Shown here one piece after another: positions 1 to 4,956 of a stretch of DNA of 6,554 bases. Source of the stretch: Actinomycetes bacterium (lineage in GTDB: Bacteria; Actinomycetota; Actinomycetes; Propionibacteriales; Propionibacteriaceae); the NCBI GenBank assembly GCA_021794705.1, contig JAJYQH010000045.1, positions 1-6,554 of the forward strand. The letters are read 5' to 3'. Position 1 is the first letter of the stretch, and each line of letters opens with the position of its first letter. The notes under the pieces are model-generated. The model was not told the DNA's origin. It worked only from the letters and a program-made list of their open reading frames with translations, and ran no database searches. The translations under genes were made by a program, and so were the position numbers.

Positions 1-147
1 GAAGAGGTCACCTACCTCATCGAGCTGCACGGCTGGCAGGTGACGTGGGACGCCCGCGGGATCCGGCTCTCGCACGACGAGTACAGCCTGGTGCTCGGCG
101 CTCCGGCGGTGTTCGCCGAGTTCGTCGCCGACCCCACCCCGTCCTGA
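1..147 (+). CDS. Hypothetical protein, C-terminal end only
   Basis: An open frame enters from the left edge and stops with TGA at 145-147, leaving 48 residues. The piece is mixed acidic and hydrophobic (YLIELHGWQVTWDARGI near its start, FAEFVADPTPS at its end) and has no membrane segment or motif I recognise. Codon use is strongly GC-rich at third positions, which supports real coding. The next gene begins about 170 bases later on the same strand behind its own ribosome binding site, so there is no sign of a shared operon. No function is assigned. Confidence 0.6.
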   Translation, partial: EEVTYLIELHGWQVTWDARGIRLSHDEYSLVLGAPAVFAEFVADPTPS

Positions 148-174
148 CCCCCCAATTCCGCCTGCCCCCTTCCG

Positions 175-223
175 CATGAAGGTGCCCTTCTGTGCGTATG
201 GCTGCAGTTACGCGCCCTTCATG
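175..223. repeat. Inverted repeat in the leader of the DUF2267-hibernation factor operon
   Basis: CATGAAGG at 175-182 is matched exactly by its reverse complement CCTTCATG at 216-223, with 33 bases between. The left arm also overlaps a short local palindrome, GAAGG-TGC-CCTTC, at 178-190. The site lies about 90-140 bases upstream of the DUF2267 start, where an operator could sit. I do not recognise it as a known box; it is not a clear match to the DosR hypoxia motif. Confidence 0.3.
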
Positions 224-314
224 ACCCGGCGTCCGGCGGTGAGGACCATCTCCCCTGGCTTCGCCGTCCCGGCCGCGCCTAGCGTCGAAGGTGCGGCCCA
301 TGGAGGTGGGAGCG

Positions 315-755
315 GTGCCCAAGACCGAGGTTGGCGCTGTGGACCACAGCGTCGAGAAGACCAACCAGTGGCTCGAGCAGCTCGCCGGGGAACTGGGTAA
401 ACCGGGGGACCGCACGTACGCGTTCCGGGTGCTGCGGGCCTTCCTGCACACCCTGCGGGACCGGCTGCCGCTCGAGGAGTCCGCGCACCTGGCGGCCCAG
501 CTGCCGGAGCTGTTGCGCGGCGTCTACTACGAAAGATGGCGACCGAGCCGGACGCCGCTGACCTACCACGACAGCGGCACGTTCCTGGACCTGGTCGCCG
601 CCGAGGCGCTGCTCGCCGGCGAGACCGAGGCCGGGTACGCCGTCGAGGCGGCGGCGCGGGTCCTGCGGCAGCACGTCACGCCCGGCGAGCTGGCCGACGT
701 GCGGGCCGTCCTGCCGTCGTCCATCGCCGTCTATCTCGAGGGTGAGCAGCCATGA
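315..755 (+). CDS. DUF2267 family protein
   Basis: A 146-residue soluble, helix-rich protein matching the DUF2267 pattern: an N-terminal HSVEKTNQWLEQLAGELG stretch, then the characteristic AFRVLRAFLHTLRDRLP, AAQLPELLRGVYYERW and a C-terminal helix pair ending in VRAVLPSSIAVYL. DUF2267 has no established biochemical role. It often occurs beside stress-response genes in actinomycetes. I chose GTG 315 because GGAGG at 302-306 sits 8 bases ahead of it; ATG 300 is in frame but would place that SD inside the gene, and GTG 339 is a further alternative. The stop overlaps the start of the hibernation factor as ATGA (752-755), so the two are very likely co-translated and this protein may act in the same dormancy or stress response. 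Confidence 0.85.
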   Translation: MPKTEVGAVDHSVEKTNQWLEQLAGELGKPGDRTYAFRVLRAFLHTLRDRLPLEESAHLAAQLPELLRGVYYERWRPSRTPLTYHDSGTFLDLVAAEALLAGETEAGYAVEAAARVLRQHVTPGELADVRAVLPSSIAVYLEGEQP

Positions 756-1552
756 CCAGGAAGCGTTCCTCGCTGGCGCCGGCTCCGACGGTCCAGGTCA
801 GCGTCCGCCAGGGCCACGTGGCCGCGCAGACCCAGGAGTACGCGGCCGAGAAGATCGGCCACGTCGCCAGCTACTCGCACGAGCCGGTGCTCTTCGCGCA
901 CGTCGTCCTGCAGCGGGCGGCTGACCCGGCCCGGGAGCGTCCGGCCATGGCCGAGGCGACGCTCGACGTCAACGGGACGCCGGTGCGCGCGCACGTGGCC
1001 GCCGAGCACATGTGGGAGGCCATCGACCTGCTGGAGGAGCGGCTGCGCCGCCGGCTGGTGCAGCTGGAGGACCGGGTGCACACCCGGCACACCTGGATCG
1101 GGCTGGCCGGCGAGCACGAGTGGCGTCACGGGGACCTGCCGACGGCCCGACCCGAGTACTTCCCCCGGCCGGTGGACGACCGCAAGGTCATCCGGCGCAA
1201 GACCTTCGCGCTGGAGGTCGAGTCGCCGGACGAGGCGGCCTACGACATGGAGCTGCTCGGGCACGACTTCTTCCTGTTCACCGACCTGTCCACCGGCCGG
1301 GACGCCGTGGTCTACCGGCGGCCGGACGGCGACTACGGGCTGCGCGGTGCCGTCGCGGCGAGCGGGGACGCCGAGACCGTCTCGCCGATCGTCCTCGAGG
1401 GTCCGGCCCCGGTCATGACCGAGGAGGAGGCCCTTGCCCGCCTCGACATGGGCTCGGAGCCGTTCGTGTTCGCGCTCGACCCCGCCAGCGGACGTGGGCG
1501 GGTGCTCTACCGGCGCTACGACGGGCACTACGGCCTGATCACGCCGTCCTGA
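752..1552 (+). CDS. Long-form ribosome hibernation promoting factor (HPF/RaiA family) with two C-terminal domains
   Basis: 266 residues. Residues about 12-108 form the S30AE (sigma-54 modulation/RaiA) domain, which binds the 30S decoding region of idle ribosomes: VQVSVRQGHVAAQTQEYAAEKI, a strand-rich middle and a helix IDLLEERLRRRLVQLED. After a linker come two copies of the S30AE C-terminal domain: about 145-199 (VIRRKTFAL, MELLGHDFFLFTD, VVYRRPDGDYGL) and about 213-264 (VLEGPAPVMTEEEAL, PFVFALD, VLYRRYDGHYGLI). The second copy is more divergent. A long HPF usually carries one such domain; a doubled tail at about 260-270 residues resembles, from memory, the mycobacterial RafH/Rv0079 proteins that stabilise 70S ribosomes in hypoxia. 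ATG 752 overlaps the DUF2267 stop and is preceded by GAGGGTGAG at 738-746. The 3' end overlaps the convergent hydrolase by 25 bases. Confidence 0.9.
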   Translation: MTRKRSSLAPAPTVQVSVRQGHVAAQTQEYAAEKIGHVASYSHEPVLFAHVVLQRAADPARERPAMAEATLDVNGTPVRAHVAAEHMWEAIDLLEERLRRRLVQLEDRVHTRHTWIGLAGEHEWRHGDLPTARPEYFPRPVDDRKVIRRKTFALEVESPDEAAYDMELLGHDFFLFTDLSTGRDAVVYRRPDGDYGLRGAVAASGDAETVSPIVLEGPAPVMTEEEALARLDMGSEPFVFALDPASGRGRVLYRRYDGHYGLITPS

Positions 1553-2160
1553 GCCCTGCCTATCGACAAGAACGCGCGAACCGCGGCCTCGACAGTGGTC
1601 GCGGACTCCAGGGAGCACTCGTGGCCGAGGCCCGGGAGCACGACCAGCTGGGCATGGGGGATCGATCGCTGCAGCTGCTGTGCGACGGAGAACGGCGAAC
1701 GCTGGTCGGCCTCGCCGTGGACGACGAGGGTCGGCACGTCGATCGCCGGCAGCGCGTCGCGAAGGTCCGCTTCCGCCATGGCATGGGCCATCGTCCGGCT
1801 CGCGCTGGGCCGCGCCTGCGACATGATCGCGGCCAGCTCGTCGGCGCGGTCCGGCGGCATCGCGGGGGAGAACAGTCCCGGCATCGTCGCGGGCTCGAAC
1901 GCCGCGTCGGGGTCGGCGGCCCGCAGCGCGAACGTGAGGCGCTCCTGGACCTCGTGCGGCGGCAGGGACTCCGGGGCGTCGGCTGACCCACCGCAGCCAG
2001 GGGCGTCCCACGCCACCACGGTGAAGGCGTCGGCGAACGACTCCAGCCCCACCCGCCACACCCGGCTGTCGCACCCGCCCCCGTGCAGCAGGACCAGCGC
2101 CGGCCCCGTGCCGTTGCGTCGGTACGCGATCCGCAGGCCGTCGACGTCGACGTGGTCCAT
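1528..2160 (-). CDS. Alpha/beta-hydrolase lacking the nucleophile segment (probable pseudoenzyme or decayed gene)
   Basis: 210 residues. The N-terminus is typical of the alpha/beta-hydrolase fold: VDGLRIAYRRNGTGPALVLLHGGG with the oxyanion HG at 26-27, then FTVVAWDAPGCGGSADAPES (about 46-65). The C-terminus has the acid strand (TLVVHGEADQRSP, Asp152) and the catalytic histidine (VVLPGLGHECSLE, His180). Between them the G-x-S-x-G nucleophile elbow is absent: residue 65 runs straight into LPPHEVQERLTFALRAAD, which in relatives begins the cap domain. Usual family length is about 270 residues, so roughly 60 are missing, in frame. ATG 2160 has a good SD on the - strand (GAGGGAGG, 2172-2165). The tail past about residue 200 overlaps the hibernation factor. 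It could be a sequence-stable pseudoenzyme, but loss of esterase-type activity is expected. Confidence 0.8.
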   Translation of the reverse strand: MDHVDVDGLRIAYRRNGTGPALVLLHGGGCDSRVWRVGLESFADAFTVVAWDAPGCGGSADAPESLPPHEVQERLTFALRAADPDAAFEPATMPGLFSPAMPPDRADELAAIMSQARPSASRTMAHAMAEADLRDALPAIDVPTLVVHGEADQRSPFSVAQQLQRSIPHAQLVVLPGLGHECSLESATTVEAAVRAFLSIGRAQDGVIRP

Positions 2161-2258
2161 CCGGCCTCCCTCGTGTGGGGCTCCGTGCGGCGATCGTGCG
2201 GCGCCGTCGAGGATGCCGTACCTGACAGCCGCCGGGACAGGGGTCGGGGCGGGAGGCG

Positions 2259-2267
2259 TTGTCCACA
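2259..2267 (+). promoter_or_regulatory. Perfect actinomycete-type DnaA box
   Basis: TTGTCCACA matches the preferred DnaA box of Streptomyces and mycobacteria exactly. It lies about 40-50 bases ahead of the original ATG (2308/2311) of the split DUF222-HNH gene and about 100 bases ahead of the divergent hydrolase start. It is a single box, with no cluster or AT-rich tract, so it is not an origin. It could be a DnaA-responsive promoter site or chance. Confidence 0.4.
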
Positions 2268-2307
2268 GCCGCCGATGAGGGTCTTCTTCTTGTCGGTGGC
2301 CCGTTGG

Positions 2308-2349
2308 ATGATGGACTCACTCGAACACCTGTCCTGCATATCTGCTTAG
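2308..2349 (+). pseudogene. Severed 5' end of the DUF222-HNH gene
   Basis: From ATG 2308 (or ATG 2311) the frame reads MMDSLEHL and then runs into the left end of the insertion sequence, adding SCISA and a TAG stop at 2347-2349. Removing the element (2333-3340) and one 8-bp target copy joins this piece in frame to 3349 onward, giving MMDSLEHLFEQVRKGGRVDAAVREA. That is a natural N-terminus for a 13E12-type protein. Only the first 8 codons and the native leader and promoter lie on this side, so the body of the gene is cut off from its original expression signals. Confidence 0.75.
2325..2332. repeat. Target-site duplication, left copy (ACACCTGT)
   Basis: ACACCTGT directly abuts the left end of the insertion sequence and recurs at 3341-3348. 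Eight bases is the duplication length expected for IS1595-family elements. An extra matching A precedes each copy (AACACCTGT), but the right-hand one belongs to the element's end. Confidence 0.88.
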
Positions 2350-2356
2350 GTGAAGT
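2333..2356 (+). repeat. Left terminal inverted repeat of the IS1595-type element
   Basis: 24 bases beginning CCTGCATATCTGCTT and ending GTGAAGT. The transposase stop codon (TAA on the - strand, 2348-2346) lies within it, so the coding region runs into the tip of the element. Confidence 0.88.
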
Positions 2357-3305
2357 CCGGTATGTGGCTTTCGTTGGGCTTCAGCAGGGTGTGCAGGGGG
2401 TGCGGGTCGGTCTGCACGGCTTGTTCGAGGAGGCGGTAGAACAGCAGCCCGCGGCTTCGCGAGGTGCGCCGGTTGAACCGGAAGGTGTACTCGTCGAGGT
2501 AGTAGGGCAGGTGCTGTTCTTCGACCCGGTAGTGCAAGGTGCCGATGAGCCAGCGTTTGAGCAGCGAGGCGACCAGGTGCACCCCGGGCAGCACGCTGGC
2601 CCGGTCGGCTGTGGTGTAGCTGGTCGTGTACTCGTGGGTGAAGCCGAGGGTGGCCAGCCGGCGCAGTGCCCGGGCGCCGTCGGTGCGCACCAGGGACCCG
2701 GGTTCGATGACGGCGGTGCCGAAGTCGACCAGCTCGGTGGTGCCGGGGCGTTGCGCGACGGCGAGCCGGACCCGCCCGAGCCGACGAGCGTCGTTGTGCT
2801 CCACCGCGACCAGGACCCCGACCTTGTCGCCGAAGCCGCCCATGGTGCCGCGGCTGACCCCGCCGATCATCGTCTCGTCGAGCTCGACGACACCGCTCAG
2901 ACGGTCGCGTTCTGGGCGGACCATGGCCCGGCGCAGCTTGTGCAGCCACGCCCACGCGGTCTCGTACGAGCCGAACCCGAGGACCCGCTGCAGGCCCAGC
3001 GCGGACACCCCGTTCTTCTGCGAGGTCACGAACCAGATCGCCGCGAACCACGTCGACAGCGGGGTGCGGGTCCGGTGGAAGATCGTGCCCGCCGTGACCG
3101 AGGTGCGCCGCTGGCACCGCTTGCACATCCACAGACCCGCGCCGGTGCGCCAGTACTCGCCCCCGCCACACCCCGGGCAGACGAAGCCCTCGGCCCAGCG
3201 GAGCGAGGCGAGGTAGTCAAGGCAGGCCGCGTCGTCCGGGAACCAGGCCAGCAGCTGCTGGTACGTCGCCGGATAGTCCACCCCGCGAACCGGATCCGCG
3301 ACCAC
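2346..3305 (-). CDS. IS1595-family transposase (ISXO2-like DDE domain with N-terminal zinc ribbon)
   Basis: 319 residues, full length for the family, with no frameshift. Residues about 15-65 form the zinc ribbon seen in IS1595 transposases (CPGCG at 43-47 and CKRC at 61-64, after LRWAEGF). There follows the helical segment TIFHRTRTPLSTWFAAIWFVTSQKNGVSALGLQRVLGFGSYETAW. The ISXO2-like catalytic core starts with VELDETMIGG (Asp143), then LVRTDGARAL (Asp209), and ends with HLVASLLKRWLIGT and YLDEYTFRFNRR (about 243-280), the family's C-terminal signature. It should excise and insert its own element. GTG 3305 is the longest start and fits a leaderless transcript; the upstream SD is weak. Every motif is intact, so the protein may be active. 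Confidence 0.92.
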   Translation of the reverse strand: MVADPVRGVDYPATYQQLLAWFPDDAACLDYLASLRWAEGFVCPGCGGGEYWRTGAGLWMCKRCQRRTSVTAGTIFHRTRTPLSTWFAAIWFVTSQKNGVSALGLQRVLGFGSYETAWAWLHKLRRAMVRPERDRLSGVVELDETMIGGVSRGTMGGFGDKVGVLVAVEHNDARRLGRVRLAVAQRPGTTELVDFGTAVIEPGSLVRTDGARALRRLATLGFTHEYTTSYTTADRASVLPGVHLVASLLKRWLIGTLHYRVEEQHLPYYLDEYTFRFNRRTSRSRGLLFYRLLEQAVQTDPHPLHTLLKPNESHIPDFT

Positions 3306-3340
3306 GCCCAGAGCCTACTTCACTCAAGCAGATATGCAGA
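3306..3340 (-). promoter_or_regulatory. Possible transposase promoter inside the right end of the IS
   Basis: On the - strand a TAGGCT -10-like hexamer lies at 3317-3312, with TCTGCA at 3340-3335 seventeen bases upstream as a weak -35 (three of six consensus matches). Transcription would begin at about 3306-3305, on the GTG start itself. A leaderless message, common in actinomycetes, would explain the poor SD. The -35 would be the very tip of the inverted repeat. Confidence 0.35.
3317..3340 (-). repeat. Right terminal inverted repeat of the IS1595-type element
   Basis: Read on the - strand, the 24 bases begin TCTGCATATCTGCTTG and end GTGAAGT, pairing with 2333-2356 at 21 of 24 positions. It lies just upstream of the transposase start. 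Confidence 0.88.
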
Positions 3341-3348
3341 ACACCTGT
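3341..3348. repeat. Target-site duplication, right copy (ACACCTGT)
   Basis: Exact repeat of 2325-2332, immediately outside the right end of the element. Together the two copies fix the element's boundaries and its insertion point in the HNH gene. Confidence 0.88.
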
Positions 3349-3374
3349 TCGAGCAAGTTCGGAAAGGGGGGCGT

Positions 3375-4640
3375 GTGGACGCCGCGGTGCGTGAAGCGTT
3401 GGAGCTGCTGGTGGCGGCTCCGGCGGTCGCGTTCGACGTCCCCCTGGGGGCCGGGGAGGAGCTGGCGCGGCTGGCCCAGGCCGGGATCGAGCGGCTGTGC
3501 GCGCTGCGGATGGACGCGGTTGCCACGGTGGAGTCGGAGGGCAGCTGGCGAGCGGACGGTTCCTCGTCGGTCACGGCCTGGCTGCGGACCGCACTGGACC
3601 TGCCCGGCAACGAGGCCTGGACGGTCGTTCGCACCGCGCGTGCGCTGCACGACGAGCTGACGTTGACCCGCTCGGCGCTGTGGGCCGGCCGGCTGTCCTG
3701 GGCTCACGCCAGTCGGCTCTCGCGGACCGCGCTGGTCACGCCGCGTCGGCGTGCCGCGGTGGCCGCCCCCGGCGGGGAGGCCACCCTGGTCGACATCGCG
3801 TGCAGCGTGTCCGCGGCCGACCTGTCCCGGCTGCTCGCGGTGTGGGCGCACGGCGTGGACGCCGCCGGGGTGATGGCCGCCGAGCAGCAGGTGTTCGACC
3901 AGCGCCGGGTCAGCCTGGCCCAGACACTGGACGGCCTGTGGCACATCGAGGGCCTGCTCGACCCGGTCGGTGGTGCCACCCTGGCCGCCGCGCTGGACAG
4001 CGTCGTCGGCGCGTCTCTCGGCGCCAAGGGGGAGGACCGCACCGTGGTGCAGGTCCGTGCCGACGCCCTGGTCGACCTCGCCCGGCACGCCCTCGACACC
4101 CGGCAGGTGCCCCGCGCCGGGGGGCTGCGCCCCCATCTGTTCCTGCATCTGCAGCCTGAAGCGCTGGCCGGGCCGCCTAGCTCGCTCGGGGCGCCCCCTG
4201 GCGAGCTGGCCCCGGGCGAGGCCACCGTCAGTGCGGTCGTCGCGCAGATGCTCGCCTGCGACGCCGAGCTGACCGTGGTGCGGTGGGGCGGTGACGGCAG
4301 CCTGCTCGACCTCGGTCGCAGCCGGCGGACCGTGCCGACCCACCTGCGCAAGGCGGTCGTCGCCCGGGACCGGTTCTGCGTCTACCCGGGGTGCCGCCGG
4401 CCGGCGACCTGGTGCGACGCCCACCACATCGTTCCGTGGGCGCGCGGCGGACCGACCAGCCTGGCCAATCTGTGCCTGTTGTGCCGCTACCACCACCGGG
4501 TCGTGCACGGCTTCGACCTGCGGATCACCCGCAGCGTGGAGCTACAGGCGTGGCAGTTCAGCTACGCCGACGGCGCCCCGCTGCGCGGACCGCCCGACCG
4601 ACGCCGGGCACGCCGCACGGTGTACGTACCCGCCGCGTGA
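3375..4640 (+). CDS. DUF222 / HNH endonuclease domain protein (13E12 type), 5' end displaced by IS insertion
   Basis: From GTG 3375 this is 421 residues. The first ~300 form a DUF222 (13E12 repeat) region rich in helices: VDAAVREALELLVAAP, a segment with WRADGSSSVTAWLRTAL, ARALHDELTLTRSALWAGRLSWAHASRL, and LDGLWHIEGLLDPVGGATLAAALDSV. The C-terminus is a full HNH nuclease domain: CVYPGC (Cys335, Cys340), WCDAHHIVPWARGGPTSLANLCLLCRYHH with Cys347, His350-His351, Asn365, Cys370, His373-His374 and His378. These proteins are abundant, often multicopy, in actinomycetes and are presumed DNA endonucleases of unknown role. The original start (2308 or 2311) is now 1 kb upstream across the insertion. 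I placed the present start at GTG 3375 because AAAGGGGGG (3363-3371) precedes it; the lost part is only 17 residues, outside the core domains. Whether it is still transcribed is unknown. Confidence 0.8.
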   Translation: MDAAVREALELLVAAPAVAFDVPLGAGEELARLAQAGIERLCALRMDAVATVESEGSWRADGSSSVTAWLRTALDLPGNEAWTVVRTARALHDELTLTRSALWAGRLSWAHASRLSRTALVTPRRRAAVAAPGGEATLVDIACSVSAADLSRLLAVWAHGVDAAGVMAAEQQVFDQRRVSLAQTLDGLWHIEGLLDPVGGATLAAALDSVVGASLGAKGEDRTVVQVRADALVDLARHALDTRQVPRAGGLRPHLFLHLQPEALAGPPSSLGAPPGELAPGEATVSAVVAQMLACDAELTVVRWGGDGSLLDLGRSRRTVPTHLRKAVVARDRFCVYPGCRRPATWCDAHHIVPWARGGPTSLANLCLLCRYHHRVVHGFDLRITRSVELQAWQFSYADGAPLRGPPDRRRARRTVYVPAA

Positions 4641-4680
4641 GGCGGGGCCCCGAGGGGCTGCGGCCGGCCGCTGGCTCGGG
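4641..4680. terminator. GC-rich palindromic spacer between convergent genes, possible bidirectional terminator
   Basis: The 40-base gap between two convergent stops contains GCCC-CGAG-GGGC (4647-4658) and the perfect 12-base palindrome GCGGCCGGCCGC (4660-4671). There is no T-run on either side, so this is not a classic intrinsic terminator. Actinomycetes often end transcripts at such stems without U tracts. Confidence 0.35.
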
Positions 4681-4956
4681 TCAGCCGCCGGCGACGGCGG
4701 GGATCACCGACACGGTGGCCCCGTCGCCGACCGGGGTGGCCAGCCCGTCGGAGAAGCGAACGTCGTTGTCGTTGACGTACACGTTGACGAACCGGCGCAG
4801 CGCGCCCGCGTCGTCCACCACCCGGGCCCGGAGGCCGGGGAACCGGGCGTCGAGGTCGTCGAGCACGGTGGTCAGCGTGTCCCCGGACGCCTCGACGACG
4901 GAGGCGCCGTCGGTGTACGTCCGCAGGATGGTGGGGATGCGAACGGAGACGGCCAT
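4681..4956 (-). CDS. CysO-like sulfur carrier protein (MoaD/ThiS family)
   Basis: 91 residues with a ubiquitin-like beta-grasp pattern: VSVRIPTILRTYTDG, EASGDTLTTVLDDLDARFPGLRARV, RFVNVYVNDNDVRFSDGLATPVGDGATVSVIPAVAGG. The C-terminal Gly90-Gly91 is the site that is adenylated and converted to a thiocarboxylate carrying sulfide. From memory, the IPTILR, ASGDTL, RFVN-YVND-DVRFS-GLAT and PAVAGG blocks match mycobacterial CysO more closely than MoaD of molybdopterin synthase. CysO donates sulfur to the PLP enzyme CysM; here the PLP partner next door is instead a threonine-synthase homologue. ATG 4956 shares its A with the TGA of that gene (TGATG), so translation is coupled and stoichiometric production is likely. 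No Mec-type peptidase or activating MoeB/E1-like enzyme lies in the window. Confidence 0.9.
   Translation of the reverse strand: MAVSVRIPTILRTYTDGASVVEASGDTLTTVLDDLDARFPGLRARVVDDAGALRRFVNVYVNDNDVRFSDGLATPVGDGATVSVIPAVAGG

Larger units (their letters stand above)
2333..3340 (-). mobile_element. Complete IS1595-family insertion sequence, 1008 bp
   Basis: A complete, apparently recent insertion. It is bounded by 24-bp imperfect inverted ends matching at 21 of 24 positions (2333-2356 and 3317-3340; mismatches at positions 1, 16 and 17) and by an exact 8-bp direct repeat. It carries one intact transposase gene on the - strand that fills almost the whole element: its stop TAA lies inside the left end. 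Length, coding layout, target duplication size and transposase type all agree with the IS1595 family. The target is the eighth codon of a DUF222-HNH gene. Confidence 0.92.

Noticed and set aside
2259..2267. An origin of replication at the DnaA box
   Set aside because: There is only one box, with no AT-rich unwinding region and no dnaA, dnaN or parAB genes nearby.
731..2320. A 529-codon - strand open frame across the hibernation factor and hydrolase
   Set aside because: It is a shadow frame with arginine/proline/glycine-rich composition, opposite or out of frame to two genes with clear domains.
2324..2332. A 9-bp target duplication (AACACCTGT)
   Set aside because: The first A of the right copy (3340) pairs with the element's terminal position, and IS1595 elements make 8-bp duplications, so 8 bp is preferred.
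3324..4508. A 394-codon - strand open frame opposite the HNH gene
   Set aside because: Low-complexity translation typical of the antisense strand of a high-GC gene; the + strand has a full DUF222-HNH protein.
2259..4640. A single + strand open frame of 793 codons covering the IS and the HNH gene
   Set aside because: Its first ~360 codons are the antisense reading of the transposase and of the inverted repeats. Only the part after the right end of the element is genuine DUF222-HNH sequence, and the original N-terminus lies in another frame before the element.
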